Shown here: in pieces, positions 34,863-44,067 of the stretch
Layout: the number at the start of each line of letters is the position of its first letter
Position numbering within the stretch: position 1 is the stretch's first letter
Assembly: GCF_001647275.1 (NCBI RefSeq)
Contig: NZ_LRMM01000019.1
Coordinates: 1 to 64,000 of the forward strand
Direction: 5' to 3'
Length of the DNA: 64,000 nucleotides
From: Rufibacter ruber
GTDB lineage: Bacteria; Bacteroidota; Bacteroidia; Cytophagales; Hymenobacteraceae
Position numbers and translations under genes: made by a program
Notes under the pieces: generated by a model
Database searches by the model: none
Told to the model about the DNA's origin: nothing
Seen by the model: only the letters and a program-made list of their open reading frames with translations

Positions 34863-36299
34863 ATGAAATTCCTTTTCCATAAAAGTTGGCTATGCAAGGC
34901 GGGCGTGGTGCTCTTGATGGGTAGCCTGCTTGGCTGCAGCAGTTCCAAGACAAATACCGCTTCCCAGTCTGCTAGCGCGGAAGTATGGTTGACTACCCCA
35001 GACAAATCAGCCCTCTTTCAAAAACAACCAACAGCGTTGCCTTTCGGCAAGCCTGAGCAAACACAGAATGCAGTTATTGTAGTAGAGGATACCCAAACGT
35101 ATCAAACCATTGACGGCTTCGGTTATACCTTGACGGGCGGCAGTGCATACCATCTGCACAACATGGGTGCTACGGCACGGGCAGCTTTATTGAAAGAGCT
35201 TTTCTCAACTGAAGGCAACAGCATTGGAGTGAGCTATCTGCGGGTGAGCATTGGCGCCTCTGACCTGGATGAGACTGTTTTCTCTTACAATGATTTGCCA
35301 GAGGGCCAGACAGATCCTAATATGGAGAGGTTCAGCTTGGAACCAGACCGTCAGTTTTTGCTCCCGGTGCTAAAAGAGATACTGACCATCAACCCCAATA
35401 TCAAAATATTGGGTTCGCCCTGGTCGCCGCCTACCTGGATGAAAACCAACGGCAACTCTAAAGGTGGTAGCCTCAAGCCAGAGTGGTACGGTGCCTACGC
35501 CAAGTATTTTGTGAAATACATTCAGGCCATGGCCGCTGAGGGTATTATCATTGACGCCATCACGGTACAGAACGAACCGCTGCACCCTGGCAACAATCCC
35601 AGTCTATTAATGCTGCCGCAGGATCAGGCAAATTTTGTAAAGAACCACCTGGGGCCAGCCTTCAAAGCCGCCAACCTCAACACTAAAATCCTGATCTATG
35701 ACCATAACCTTGATCGGCCAGACTACCCTATCAGCATCTTAAATGACCCAGAGGCTAAACAGTACATTGACGGGTCTGCCTTTCACCTGTACGGCGGGAA
35801 GATTGAAACCATGTCTGAGGTGCACAACGCCCACCCAGACAAGAACGTCTACTTTACTGAGCAGTGGATTGGTGCACCCGGTAACTTTCCAGAAGATTTA
35901 AAATGGCACGTACGCGAACTCATTATTGGGGCGCCTCGTAACTGGGCGCGCAACGTACTGGAGTGGAACTTAGCCGCTGACTCGGAGCAAAAACCTTTTA
36001 CTCCCGGCGGTTGCAACCAGTGTCTAGGTGCCCTTACTATTAGTGGAGATCAGGTGGTCAGGAACCCAGCCTACTACATCATTGCGCATGCAGCTAAGTT
36101 TGTACGGCCGGGCTCGGTAAGAATTGCGTCTAACACTCCGGAAGGTTTGCCCAATGTGGCATTTCTGACACCTGCCGGGCAGCATGTGGTGATTGTGTTA
36201 AACAATGGGGGGAGCTCTCAAAGTTTTCATATAAGACACCAAGGCAAAACTGCTGTAGCCACTTTACAAGGGGGGGCTGTAGGAACGTATGTCTGGTAA
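34863..36299 (+). CDS. Glycoside hydrolase family 30 lipoprotein (GH30, copy 2)
   Basis: From ATG 34863 (MKFLFHKSWLCKAGVVLLMG, lipobox LLGC) the product is 478 aa; a GTG at 34845 would add six residues. It is highly similar to copy 1 along its whole length (IDGFGYTLTGGSAY, SPWSPPTWMKTN, TVQNEPLHPGNNPS, LYDHNLDRPDYPIS-type block, FTEQWIGA). The two catalytic Glu (E238 and E333) are 95 residues apart as in copy 1. It is an evident tandem duplication, 89 bp after copy 1, and probably splits the same polysaccharide at the surface or in the periplasm. Confidence 0.93.
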   Translation: MKFLFHKSWLCKAGVVLLMGSLLGCSSSKTNTASQSASAEVWLTTPDKSALFQKQPTALPFGKPEQTQNAVIVVEDTQTYQTIDGFGYTLTGGSAYHLHNMGATARAALLKELFSTEGNSIGVSYLRVSIGASDLDETVFSYNDLPEGQTDPNMERFSLEPDRQFLLPVLKEILTINPNIKILGSPWSPPTWMKTNGNSKGGSLKPEWYGAYAKYFVKYIQAMAAEGIIIDAITVQNEPLHPGNNPSLLMLPQDQANFVKNHLGPAFKAANLNTKILIYDHNLDRPDYPISILNDPEAKQYIDGSAFHLYGGKIETMSEVHNAHPDKNVYFTEQWIGAPGNFPEDLKWHVRELIIGAPRNWARNVLEWNLAADSEQKPFTPGGCNQCLGALTISGDQVVRNPAYYIIAHAAKFVRPGSVRIASNTPEGLPNVAFLTPAGQHVVIVLNNGGSSQSFHIRHQGKTAVATLQGGAVGTYVW

Positions 36300-36429
36300 G
36301 TATCAAAATGGTTTCAGCCGAGAAAATTTTCATTGTGTTGGTTACTATTTGTGGCCATACTTAGAAGCTGTTTAGAGTTTTTGAAACCGGCAGGCAAAGG
36401 CTGCCGGGTAAGGTTTTTCACCAGCCTGT

Positions 36430-36479
36430 AGTTTCTGTTTTCGGCCTGTTTTTTGAAAAATAAGCCGAAAACAGAAACT
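36430..36479. repeat. Dispersed 40-bp palindrome, copy 20 (long stem)
   Basis: AGTTTCTGTTTTCGGCCTG against TAAGCCGAAAACAGAAACT; an outer stem of about 14 pairs is perfect. It lies between GH30 copies 2 and 3. Confidence 0.95.
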
Positions 36480-36551
36480 AGAATCTTGACCAAATGCCTT
36501 TCTATCAAAACTCTAAACAGCTTCTTATTTTATACTAAACGAACGACTCAA

Positions 36552-38030
36552 ATGACAAAATCACTTTATTTTTCAGCCATTGCCCTTTTTGCGGTGGGTA
36601 TAACCTTTTCCTGCTCCCAAACCAAGACCACTCAAAGCCAAACCAGTAACACAGACTTCAAGTTAGGTAATAAGCAGGTCACGGTTTACACGACAGCTCA
36701 GAACACTGATCATCGTCTGACGCAAACAGAGACTCTACAGTTTAAAGACTTTGGACAACCGCTGGAGACGCAGGTATGCGTGTTTGTAGACCCTGCCAAG
36801 ACCTTCCAGACCATGGTGGGGATTGGTGGTGCCATCACTGATGCCACGGCTGAAACTGTTGCCAAAATGCCAAAGGAGAAGCAGCAGGAAATTCTGAAAG
36901 CCTATTATGATCCCACCGCCGGGATAGGGTACACGCTAGCCAGAACCACTATTCACAGCAGTGACTTTGCCACTGGTTCCTACACCTACATTGAGGAGAA
37001 TGATAAAGAGCTGAAAACTTTTAGTGTACGGCATGACGAGCAATTCCGTATCCCGTTCATTAAGCAGGCCATTGCTGCCGCTGGCGGCAAGCTCACTACA
37101 TACGCCAGCCCCTGGAGCCCACCTGCTTTCATGAAAGACACCAAAACCATGCTGCGTGGTGGTAAACTGCTGCCTGAGTACCGCCAGCCCTGGGCTGATT
37201 ATTTTGTGAAATTTGTGAACGCTTATGAGAAAGCGGGTATTCCTATTTGGGGCTTGACGGTGCAGAACGAGCCCATGGCCAAACAGACGTGGGAGTCATG
37301 TATTTTTACTGCGGAGGAAGAGCGCGACTTTATCAAAAATTTTCTTGGGCCAACTCTTTACAAAAACGGCATGAAAGACAAGAAACTGATTGCCTGGGAT
37401 CATAACCGTGACCTGATCTACCAAAGAGCCAGCACCGTGTTAAATGATCCGGAGGCGGCTAAATACGTGTGGGGCATTGGCTACCACTGGTATGAAACCT
37501 GGACCGGCAGCGACATGCTTTTTGACAACCTACGCAAAGTGAAAGAAACCTTCCCTGAAACTAACCTGATTTTTACCGAGGGCTGTATTGAGAAATTTGA
37601 TTTCAACCGTATCAATGATTGGTCGTTGGGTGAGCGGTATGGCTATTCAATGGTCAATGACTTCAACGCCGGAACCGTAGCCTGGACTGACTGGAACATG
37701 GTCCTAGATGAGAAGGGCGGTCCTAACCACGTGGGTAACTTCTGCTTCGCGCCCATTCACGCTGATACGCGTAATGGCAAAGTGTACTACACCAACAGTT
37801 ACTACTACTTGGGGCACTTCTCTAAGTTTGTGAAGCCAGGTGCTAAACGTATCATCAGTTCCTCTAACCGTGATGCCTTACAAACTACCGCTTTCCTGAA
37901 TCCAGACGGAAAGGTGGCCGTGGTGGTATTGAATACCACAGATAAAAAGTTGCCGTACAAACTCTGGATCAACGGCAAGGCCGCAGATGCTACCAGTCTG
38001 CCGCACTCAATTGCTACGCTAGTGCTGTAA
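36552..38030 (+). CDS. Glycoside hydrolase family 30 lipoprotein (GH30, copy 3, divergent)
   Basis: From ATG 36552 (MTKSLYFSAIALFAVGITFS, lipobox SC) the product is 492 aa. Acid/base E240 lies in TVQNEPMAKQTWESC and nucleophile E343 in IFTEGCIEKFD; GIGGAITDATAETVAKMPKE and SPWSPPAFMKDTKTMLRGGK are typical of GH30 glucosylceramidase/beta-1,6-glucanase relatives. It is clearly more distant from copies 1 and 2 than they are from each other, so a different linkage or chain length is likely. An in-frame extension to 36453 crosses palindrome copy 20 and is not coding. Confidence 0.93.
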   Translation: MTKSLYFSAIALFAVGITFSCSQTKTTQSQTSNTDFKLGNKQVTVYTTAQNTDHRLTQTETLQFKDFGQPLETQVCVFVDPAKTFQTMVGIGGAITDATAETVAKMPKEKQQEILKAYYDPTAGIGYTLARTTIHSSDFATGSYTYIEENDKELKTFSVRHDEQFRIPFIKQAIAAAGGKLTTYASPWSPPAFMKDTKTMLRGGKLLPEYRQPWADYFVKFVNAYEKAGIPIWGLTVQNEPMAKQTWESCIFTAEEERDFIKNFLGPTLYKNGMKDKKLIAWDHNRDLIYQRASTVLNDPEAAKYVWGIGYHWYETWTGSDMLFDNLRKVKETFPETNLIFTEGCIEKFDFNRINDWSLGERYGYSMVNDFNAGTVAWTDWNMVLDEKGGPNHVGNFCFAPIHADTRNGKVYYTNSYYYLGHFSKFVKPGAKRIISSSNRDALQTTAFLNPDGKVAVVVLNTTDKKLPYKLWINGKAADATSLPHSIATLVL

Positions 38031-38135
38031 AGAAGGGGCTGCTGCCCATCAGCGTAGGCACCCAGCTGCACGCGTAGGTCATGCGGCCATAAGTTGCTCA
38101 GGACGGTAGTGGCTCCCGCGGTGAAGAAAGCAGTG

Positions 38136-38194
38136 GTTTAGTAAGGTTGTGCAGAGACAAAGCACCACCTTGTCTCTGCACAACCTTACTAAAC
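38136..38194. terminator. 25-bp perfect inverted repeat between convergent genes
   Basis: GTTTAGTAAGGTTGTGCAGA(GACAA) at 38136-38160 pairs without mismatch with 38170-38194 across the loop AGCACCACC. It sits between GH30 copy 3 and the serine hydrolase gene, six bases from the latter's stop. It is probably a shared bidirectional terminator, though T runs are weak. Confidence 0.65.
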
Positions 38195-38199
38195 ACCTT

Positions 38200-39408
38200 T
38201 TATCGCCTGGCTATTCTTTGCTTGCTGCTCTTGGCAGCGCTGTCAGAGGCTGGGTACAGCACCTGCCTGATCTCCTCCAGGTAATTCAAGCTTCCATTAG
38301 GCAAGTTGCTGAGCACAATAAGCGCACTGTGGTCTTTGGGGTTGCGAAGAAAGTACGTGGAAAAGCCATGCCATAGCCCGCCGTGGTACACCGCGGTGTC
38401 ACCATTAGGCAACGGCTTGATACGCCACCCGAAGCCGTAGTCTTCCTCATTTTTCTTGCTGGGCCGGGAACCGGTGAAAGCTTCCTGCAGGGTTTCCCGT
38501 TTCACCAGTTTCTGGGTGTAGAGCGCCTGGTCCCATTTGTATAAATCGTCAACGGTAGAGAAAATGCCTTTGTCGCCCAGTACGGTGTCCAGGTAATCAG
38601 TGGTGCGCTTTTGGCGGTTGCGGGTGTGGCCGGTGGCAATTTTACCGGTAAGGGTGGCTACGTCTGGGCTGTAGGTGAAGGTGTGTTTCATCTCCAGCGG
38701 CTCAAAAATTTGTTTGCGAAGAAACGTGGCAAACGGCACCCCCGATACTTTCTCTACAATGGTGGCCAGCAAACTGTAGCCGGTGTTGCTGTAGTCAAAG
38801 CGGGTGTTGGGCTTGTAGTACGGCTTGGGCTGGTGCGTGACCATGAGGTTGACCACGTCCTGGTTGGTGAGGTTCTGCTTGCGGTCTGGCCAGAGCTTAT
38901 CTGCAAAATAGGTGTAATTAGAAAGGCCGCTCTGGTGGGTGAGCAACTGCCGGATGGTAATACCGTGGTACGGAAACTCGGGAATGTATTGCTGCACGCT
39001 GTCCTCATACTGCAACTTGCCCTGGTCTTTCAGCATCATGATGGCCACCGCCGTGAACTGCTTAGACACCGAAGCCAGCTGAAACGCCGTTTCTACCGTG
39101 TTGGAATCACGTTTGTAAAAATCGGCCAGGCCGAAGGCTTTTTTGTAGACCACCTGGTCATACTTGGTCACCAGCACCGTACCGTTGAACCCGCGCTTCA
39201 TTTTGTATTTGGTGAACACCGAATCCAGGTGCCGGGTCAGTTTCTGGGCGCTGTCTTGGGTGAACCACGCCGGTACTACGGTTTCTTCCTTGGTGTCATC
39301 GTCCCAGCGGTAGCTTTTGTCTTCGGCCTTCTGGCAAGAAGAGAGTAAACCGACAAGAATAGTAAGGAATAGAATGAATTTTACGCTGGGGAAAGTCATA
39401 CGGGACAT
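38200..39408 (-). CDS. Serine hydrolase, class C beta-lactamase/DD-peptidase fold, lipoprotein
   Basis: From ATG 39408 (MSRMTFPSVKFILFLTILVG) the product is 402 aa with lipobox LLSSC. The S-x-x-K motif is in LASVSKQFTAVAIMML, the Y-x-N motif in FDYSNTGYSLLATIV and the H-x-G triad element in YHGGLWHGFSTYF. This is the broad beta-lactamase-related family that includes esterases and peptidases; the substrate is unknown and resistance should not be inferred. Its stop is close to a 25-bp hairpin. A TTG start at 39420 is possible but unlikely. Confidence 0.92.
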   Translation of the reverse strand: MSRMTFPSVKFILFLTILVGLLSSCQKAEDKSYRWDDDTKEETVVPAWFTQDSAQKLTRHLDSVFTKYKMKRGFNGTVLVTKYDQVVYKKAFGLADFYKRDSNTVETAFQLASVSKQFTAVAIMMLKDQGKLQYEDSVQQYIPEFPYHGITIRQLLTHQSGLSNYTYFADKLWPDRKQNLTNQDVVNLMVTHQPKPYYKPNTRFDYSNTGYSLLATIVEKVSGVPFATFLRKQIFEPLEMKHTFTYSPDVATLTGKIATGHTRNRQKRTTDYLDTVLGDKGIFSTVDDLYKWDQALYTQKLVKRETLQEAFTGSRPSKKNEEDYGFGWRIKPLPNGDTAVYHGGLWHGFSTYFLRNPKDHSALIVLSNLPNGSLNYLEEIRQVLYPASDSAAKSSKQRIARR

Positions 39409-39536
39409 CAACAACACCAATTACCAAACTATAAAGATAAGACGCCAACTTTATTTTGAGGGAAAGAATGGTAGAAAAGTCGTGTGTGAATTTTAATAAG
39501 TCAGGGGAAAGATGAGCTTTTGATGGTTAAAGACCC

Positions 39537-39572
39537 GTTTCCCGCCTGTTTTCCCTAAAACTGCCCCAAAAC
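39537..39572. repeat. Dispersed 40-bp palindrome, copy 21
   Basis: GTTTCCCGCCTGTTTT, loop CCCT, AAAACTGCCCCAAAAC with three mismatches. It lies between divergent genes. Confidence 0.8.
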
Positions 39573-39614
39573 ACACCTTTTGTTTTCTCCCCTCAGATTC
39601 CTGAACTTTACCCT

Positions 39615-40367
39615 GTGAAAGTACTTCGTAAACTATTGGTGAAGGCGCTCGGGTTTGAGAGCTACCTACGACTGGTGAGCCGCATGTACCTGATTATGGT
39701 GGGCGCGGGTCGGGGCCGGGAGAAATACCCAGAGCTGTTCTTCCTGCGCAGAATCATTAGGCCGGGCTTTACGTGCTTAGACATTGGCGCCAACCTGGGC
39801 TACTACTCCACCTTCCTCTCCAAGCTGTCGGGGCCTACGGGCAAAGTGCTGGCCGTGGAGCCGGTGCCGCTGTTTGGGCGTATCTGGGCTGAAAATGTGC
39901 GGGCCAGCGGGGTTGACAACCTCACGCTGCTGCCCTACGCGCTGGGCGGCGAGAACACCACCATTGAGATGGGCACGCCCCTGCGCAACGGGCTGCTGCA
40001 CCACGGCATGACCAAAATCGCCAACTCGGCGCAGGAAGAATATGCCCAGACCTATCAGGTAGAAATGCGCGTGCCAGATGAGCTGTTCGCAGAGCTGGAG
40101 CGGCTGGATTTCATTAAATGTGATGTAGAAGGCTATGAGTACCAAGTGTTCACGCACCTGCAGGAAACTATAAAGAAGCACCGGCCGTTGATTCAAACAG
40201 AGCTGAACGGCTCAGAGAACCGCCGCCAAGTGGTGGAGATTTTAACCGCTTTAGGCTACGGCGTGTACACGTTAAGCCCCAAACAGACGTTATCTCCCTG
40301 TGCGCCCTATGAACTAGACAGCTACCAGGGCGGCGACTTTTATTTCAAACCAAACCCAATTGCCTAG
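39615..40367 (+). CDS. FkbM family methyltransferase
   Basis: The 250-aa product (GTG start) has the SAM-binding motif CLDIGANLGYYSTFLSKL and the acidic LAVEPVP loop, then DFIKCDVEGYEYQVF, which defines the FkbM group, and LIQTELNG. Members O-methylate sugars or lipid-linked glycans, but the substrate here is unknown. It shares a one-base overlap with the downstream DUF4834 gene (TAG/GTG), suggesting translational coupling. Confidence 0.9.
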   Translation: MKVLRKLLVKALGFESYLRLVSRMYLIMVGAGRGREKYPELFFLRRIIRPGFTCLDIGANLGYYSTFLSKLSGPTGKVLAVEPVPLFGRIWAENVRASGVDNLTLLPYALGGENTTIEMGTPLRNGLLHHGMTKIANSAQEEYAQTYQVEMRVPDELFAELERLDFIKCDVEGYEYQVFTHLQETIKKHRPLIQTELNGSENRRQVVEILTALGYGVYTLSPKQTLSPCAPYELDSYQGGDFYFKPNPIA

Positions 40368-40669
40368 TGAAGACCATTCTCATCATCTTGGCCATCATGT
40401 TTCTGCTGCGGTATTTAATGCCGTACATCATCAGGTTCTTACTCAAGATGTTTGTGCAGAAACAGATGCGCAAGGCCCAGCAATACACCTACCAAGCGCA
40501 GCAACAGACCTACCAGCAGCACCGACCGCAGCAGGGGCAGACCCGCACGGCTTCCTCGTCTTCTGGCGGCGGGGGTGGTAAACTCAAGGTAGAGTATGTG
40601 CCCGAGGAGCAGCGGCCGCGCAAAGACTTCCCCGGCGGCGAGTACGTAGATTATGAAGAAGTGAAATAA
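40367..40669 (+). CDS. DUF4834 family small membrane protein
   Basis: The 100-aa product (GTG start) has one N-terminal membrane segment (ILIILAIMFLLRYLMPYIIR), a Gln/Tyr-rich middle (QQYTYQAQQQTYQQHRPQQG), a Ser/Gly linker and the conserved C-terminal block KDFPGGEYVDYEEVK, which is the DUF4834 signature. The function is unknown. It is followed by a clear terminator. Confidence 0.85.
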   Translation: MKTILIILAIMFLLRYLMPYIIRFLLKMFVQKQMRKAQQYTYQAQQQTYQQHRPQQGQTRTASSSSGGGGGKLKVEYVPEEQRPRKDFPGGEYVDYEEVK

Positions 40670-40686
40670 ACTGAGTATCTTTCTAC

Positions 40687-40714
40687 CCCGATGCCCACCG
40701 CATCGGGCTTTTTA
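40687..40714 (+). terminator. Rho-independent terminator
   Basis: CCCGATGC pairs with GCATCGGG across CCACC, followed by CTTTTTA on the plus strand. It ends the fkbM-like/DUF4834 pair. Confidence 0.85.
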
Positions 40715-40730
40715 TTGCAATCAAGTCGCC

Positions 40731-43148
40731 ATGGCCACCTCAAAAATTGATTTCAACCGCCACGTGTTGCCGCACCTGCTGGTGCTTCTGTTTTTCCTGC
40801 TGCTGGTAGTAGCGTATTTCTCCCCCATTTTCTTTGACGGCAAAAGCCTCATGCAGCATGACGTGGTGCAGTTTCAGGGCGGCGCCAAAGAAATAGCTGA
40901 CTACCGCGCCAAAACCGGTGAAGAAGCCCTCTGGACCAACGCCATGTTCAGCGGAATGCCCGCGTACCTGATTAGCGTGCAGTTCTCGGGTGACCTGTTC
41001 CGGTTTGTGCATGACCTCTTCACTGCCGGTTTGCCGCTGGTGGCCTCAAATATCTTCATCACGCTGGTGTGCGCCTACCTCATGTTCCTGCTTTTCGGCC
41101 TGCGGCCGATGTTATCGGCGGTGGGCGCTATCGCGTACGCGTTTGTGTCGTACAACTTCGCCATTCTGGAGGCGGGGCATAACACCAAATCACTGGCCAT
41201 TGCCTATCTGCCGCTGGTATTGGGCGGGCTGTGGTATGCGTACCGCAAGAATATCTGGCTGGGAGCCGCCCTGTTCATGTTCGGGTTGACCATGCACATC
41301 AGAATGAACCACCTGCAGATCACCTATTACCTGCTCATGATTGTGCTTGTCTTCGGGATTGTAGAGCTGGTGATGTGGGCCAAAGAAGGCCGAATCGCAG
41401 ATTTTCTGAAGCGCACGGTGATCTTAGCGGTGGGCGCTGCCTTGGCGGCAGGCGTAAGCTTTGGGCGAATCTACACCACCGCCGAGTACGGCAAATATTC
41501 TATCAGGGGTGCCTCTGAATTAACGCAGGGCAAAGATGCCGCAGAGATTGGTTCCGGTTTGGATCGTGACTACGCGTTCCAGTGGAGCTACGGCATCGGC
41601 GAAAGCATGACCCTGCTTATTCCGCATTTCTACGGCGGGGCCAGCCAGGGGCCGGTAGAGAAAGGTTCTGAGACCTATGAGGCGCTGGTGCGGGCTGGGG
41701 TTTCTCCGGCGCAGTTGCAAACCGCCACCATGCCGTTCTACTGGGGTGACCAGTCGTTTGTGGGTGGGCCGGTGTACATGGGGGCTATCATCTGCTTCCT
41801 GTTTGTATTGGGCTTGCTGGTGACGCCGCGCCGCATCTGGATCTGGCTGCTGAGTGCCACCATCTTGTCTCTGCTGCTGAGCTGGGGGAAGAACTTTGAA
41901 GCCTTCAACTACTTCATGTTTGACTACTTCCCGGGCTACAACAAGTTCAGGGCGGTGAGCATGGCGTTGGTGATTGCGCAGGTAACCATGGTGCTTCTGG
42001 CCATTATTGCCCTGTGCCGCGTGCTGCAAGGCGAAGTAATTGAGAACCTGCAAAAGAAGATTACCATAGCAGGAGCCGTAACGGGTGGCCTCTGTGCGCT
42101 GTTTATCTTGCTGGCAGGTACCTTTGATTTTACCGCTCCGGTAGACGAGCAGCTGATCCAGTACCAATATCCTATTGAAGCTATCAGGGCCGACCGGGAG
42201 GCTATGCTACGCGGAGATGCGCTCCGGTCATTGATCTTCATCTTGTTGGCGGCTGGTGCGCTGTACCTGTACACCAAGCAGAAGCTGACCTCCTTCACCG
42301 CCACCGCCGCCATTGGGCTCCTGATCCTGATTGACCTCTGGACCGTTGACAAGCGCTACCTCAACAACAATGACTTCCAGAAAGACTATACCCAAGCTAC
42401 GTTAGCACCTACGCCCGCTGATCAGGCCATTTTGCAAGATACCAGCCTGAGCTACCGTGTCTATGATGTGCAGAACCCGTTCAATGATGCCCGCGCTTCG
42501 TATTTCCACAAGTCCATTGGCGGGTACCACGGGGCGAAGCTTCGCCGCTACCAAGACGTGATTGAGAACCACATCGCCCAGGGCAACATGCAGGTGCTGA
42601 ACATGCTCAATGCCAAGTACGCCATCACCGGAAACCCGGAGCAGCCGGTGCAGATCATTCCGGGCTATCTGGGCAACGCCTGGTTTATTCAGGAAGTGCG
42701 GGCGGTGAACTCGCCAGACGAAGAACTAACGGGCCTGAAAACGTTCCATGCCGCTACCGAGGCCATTGTTGACGTCTCTAAATTCCCGACCGTGAAAGCC
42801 GGTAACTATCCTGCCACTGGTTCCACCATCCAACTGGTGCAGTATGAGCCCAACTACCTCAAGTACACCGCCAATGCCGCACAGCCAGGTGTGGTGGTTT
42901 TCTCTGAGATTTACTACAAAGACGGCTGGCAAGCATTCTTAGACGGCAAACCGGTAGACCATTTCAGAGCCAACTACATCCTGCGCGCCATGCAGGTGCC
43001 CGCTGGTCAGCACACCATTGAGTTCAAGTTTGAGCCCGAAGAGTATGAGTTAGGCAACACTGTCGCTTTGATCTCTTCGCTGCTGGTTCTGGCGGGTGTG
43101 TTGGGAGCTGTGGTGTACGGCTTCCGGCGGAAGCGGGAGACGGTTTAA
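40731..43148 (+). CDS. YfhO family membrane protein
   Basis: The 805-aa polytopic protein has an N-terminal membrane anchor, then FDGKSLMQHDVVQFQGGAKE, many further hydrophobic segments (about 12) and a C-terminal soluble region with YYKDGWQAFLDGKPVDHFRA and a final membrane segment. The pattern is that of bacterial YfhO proteins, which belong to the glycosyltransferase-like GT-C group; Bacillus YfhO acts in lipoteichoic-acid glycosylation. The substrate in Bacteroidota is unknown. Confidence 0.92.
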   Translation: MATSKIDFNRHVLPHLLVLLFFLLLVVAYFSPIFFDGKSLMQHDVVQFQGGAKEIADYRAKTGEEALWTNAMFSGMPAYLISVQFSGDLFRFVHDLFTAGLPLVASNIFITLVCAYLMFLLFGLRPMLSAVGAIAYAFVSYNFAILEAGHNTKSLAIAYLPLVLGGLWYAYRKNIWLGAALFMFGLTMHIRMNHLQITYYLLMIVLVFGIVELVMWAKEGRIADFLKRTVILAVGAALAAGVSFGRIYTTAEYGKYSIRGASELTQGKDAAEIGSGLDRDYAFQWSYGIGESMTLLIPHFYGGASQGPVEKGSETYEALVRAGVSPAQLQTATMPFYWGDQSFVGGPVYMGAIICFLFVLGLLVTPRRIWIWLLSATILSLLLSWGKNFEAFNYFMFDYFPGYNKFRAVSMALVIAQVTMVLLAIIALCRVLQGEVIENLQKKITIAGAVTGGLCALFILLAGTFDFTAPVDEQLIQYQYPIEAIRADREAMLRGDALRSLIFILLAAGALYLYTKQKLTSFTATAAIGLLILIDLWTVDKRYLNNNDFQKDYTQATLAPTPADQAILQDTSLSYRVYDVQNPFNDARASYFHKSIGGYHGAKLRRYQDVIENHIAQGNMQVLNMLNAKYAITGNPEQPVQIIPGYLGNAWFIQEVRAVNSPDEELTGLKTFHAATEAIVDVSKFPTVKAGNYPATGSTIQLVQYEPNYLKYTANAAQPGVVVFSEIYYKDGWQAFLDGKPVDHFRANYILRAMQVPAGQHTIEFKFEPEEYELGNTVALISSLLVLAGVLGAVVYGFRRKRETV

Positions 43149-43167
43149 TTTTACGTTGATATAAGCT

Positions 43168-43207
43168 GCCGTTTTCGGCCTGTTTTCAGAAAAACAGGCG
43201 AAAAGGC
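43168..43207. repeat. Dispersed 40-bp palindrome, copy 22
   Basis: GCCGTTTTCGGCCTGTTTT against AAAACAGGCGAAAAGGC, with one base missing in each of two blocks of the right arm. It lies 20 bp after the yfhO stop. Confidence 0.9.
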
Positions 43208-43261
43208 AATTTTCTTTTACGGTTTTAGCGGTATCAGGAGACGACTAACCATAGAACGGGT

Positions 43262-44059
43262 ATGCAGAAATCAACCTTTCACGTAGCGCAAATGGACTGC
43301 GCCGCAGAGGAGCAGATGGTGAGAATGAAGCTGGACGGGCACCCTTCTGTCAAACTGTTGGAGTTTGATTTACCTAAGCGGGAACTGACCGTTTGGCACA
43401 CCTCTGAGGTGGCTCCCATTACTAAGGACCTGTCATCTTTAGGGCTGGGAGCCCGGTTGCTCCACACTGAGCTTTCTGCTGAACCAACCCCACCGGCCCC
43501 CGTGCCAGAAGGAGAACAGAAATTGCTGTGGCTGGTGCTCAGTATCAATGCCGCTTTCTTCGTGATAGAAATGACTGCCGGCTTTCTGGCTCATTCTATG
43601 GGCTTGGTGGCAGATTCTCTGGACATGCTGGCAGATGCCCTGGTATATGGTTTAAGCCTTTGGGCAGTAGGCGGTACTACAGTCCGTAAAAAAAGCATTG
43701 CCCGGCTGAGCGGCTATTTTCAGTTGGTACTGGCCTTGCTAGGCTTTGCCGAAGTGGTGCGCCGGTTTCTGGGCGCTGAAGCCATGCCTGATTTTAAAGT
43801 AATGATGGGTGTTGCGTTTTTTGCCCTGCTGGGGAACTCTGTTTCACTGTACCTTTTGCAAAAGTCTAAGAGCCAGGAGGCGCACATGAGGGCCAGTTTT
43901 ATCTTTACCTCTAATGATGTGATTGCTAACCTGGGGGTGATTTTGGCCGGATTGCTGGTGTATTTCACCCTTTCAGCGGTGCCAGATTTGGTGATAGGAA
44001 CAGTGGTGTTTCTGCTGGTAGCCCGTGGAGCCTTCAGAATTCTAAACCTAGCCAAATAA
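43262..44059 (+). CDS. Cation diffusion facilitator with N-terminal HMA-like domain
   Basis: The 265-aa product has an N-terminal ferredoxin-like metal-binding module (residues 1-70; FHVAQMDCAAEEQMVRMKL, a single Cys rather than C-x-x-C), a Pro-rich linker, and a CDF membrane domain of six segments. The metal-site motif HSMGLVADSLDMLADALVYG on helix 2 gives the H/D-x3-D pattern. It probably exports a divalent cation such as zinc or cobalt. The gene is 8 bp upstream of the desulfhydrase-like gene, so the two form an operon. Confidence 0.88.
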   Translation: MQKSTFHVAQMDCAAEEQMVRMKLDGHPSVKLLEFDLPKRELTVWHTSEVAPITKDLSSLGLGARLLHTELSAEPTPPAPVPEGEQKLLWLVLSINAAFFVIEMTAGFLAHSMGLVADSLDMLADALVYGLSLWAVGGTTVRKKSIARLSGYFQLVLALLGFAEVVRRFLGAEAMPDFKVMMGVAFFALLGNSVSLYLLQKSKSQEAHMRASFIFTSNDVIANLGVILAGLLVYFTLSAVPDLVIGTVVFLLVARGAFRILNLAK

Positions 44060-44067
44060 CCGTAGAA

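Noticed and set aside
38200-39408. Antibiotic-resistance beta-lactamase
   Set aside because: The protein has S-x-x-K and Y-x-N motifs of the broad serine hydrolase family, but nothing that indicates beta-lactam hydrolysis.
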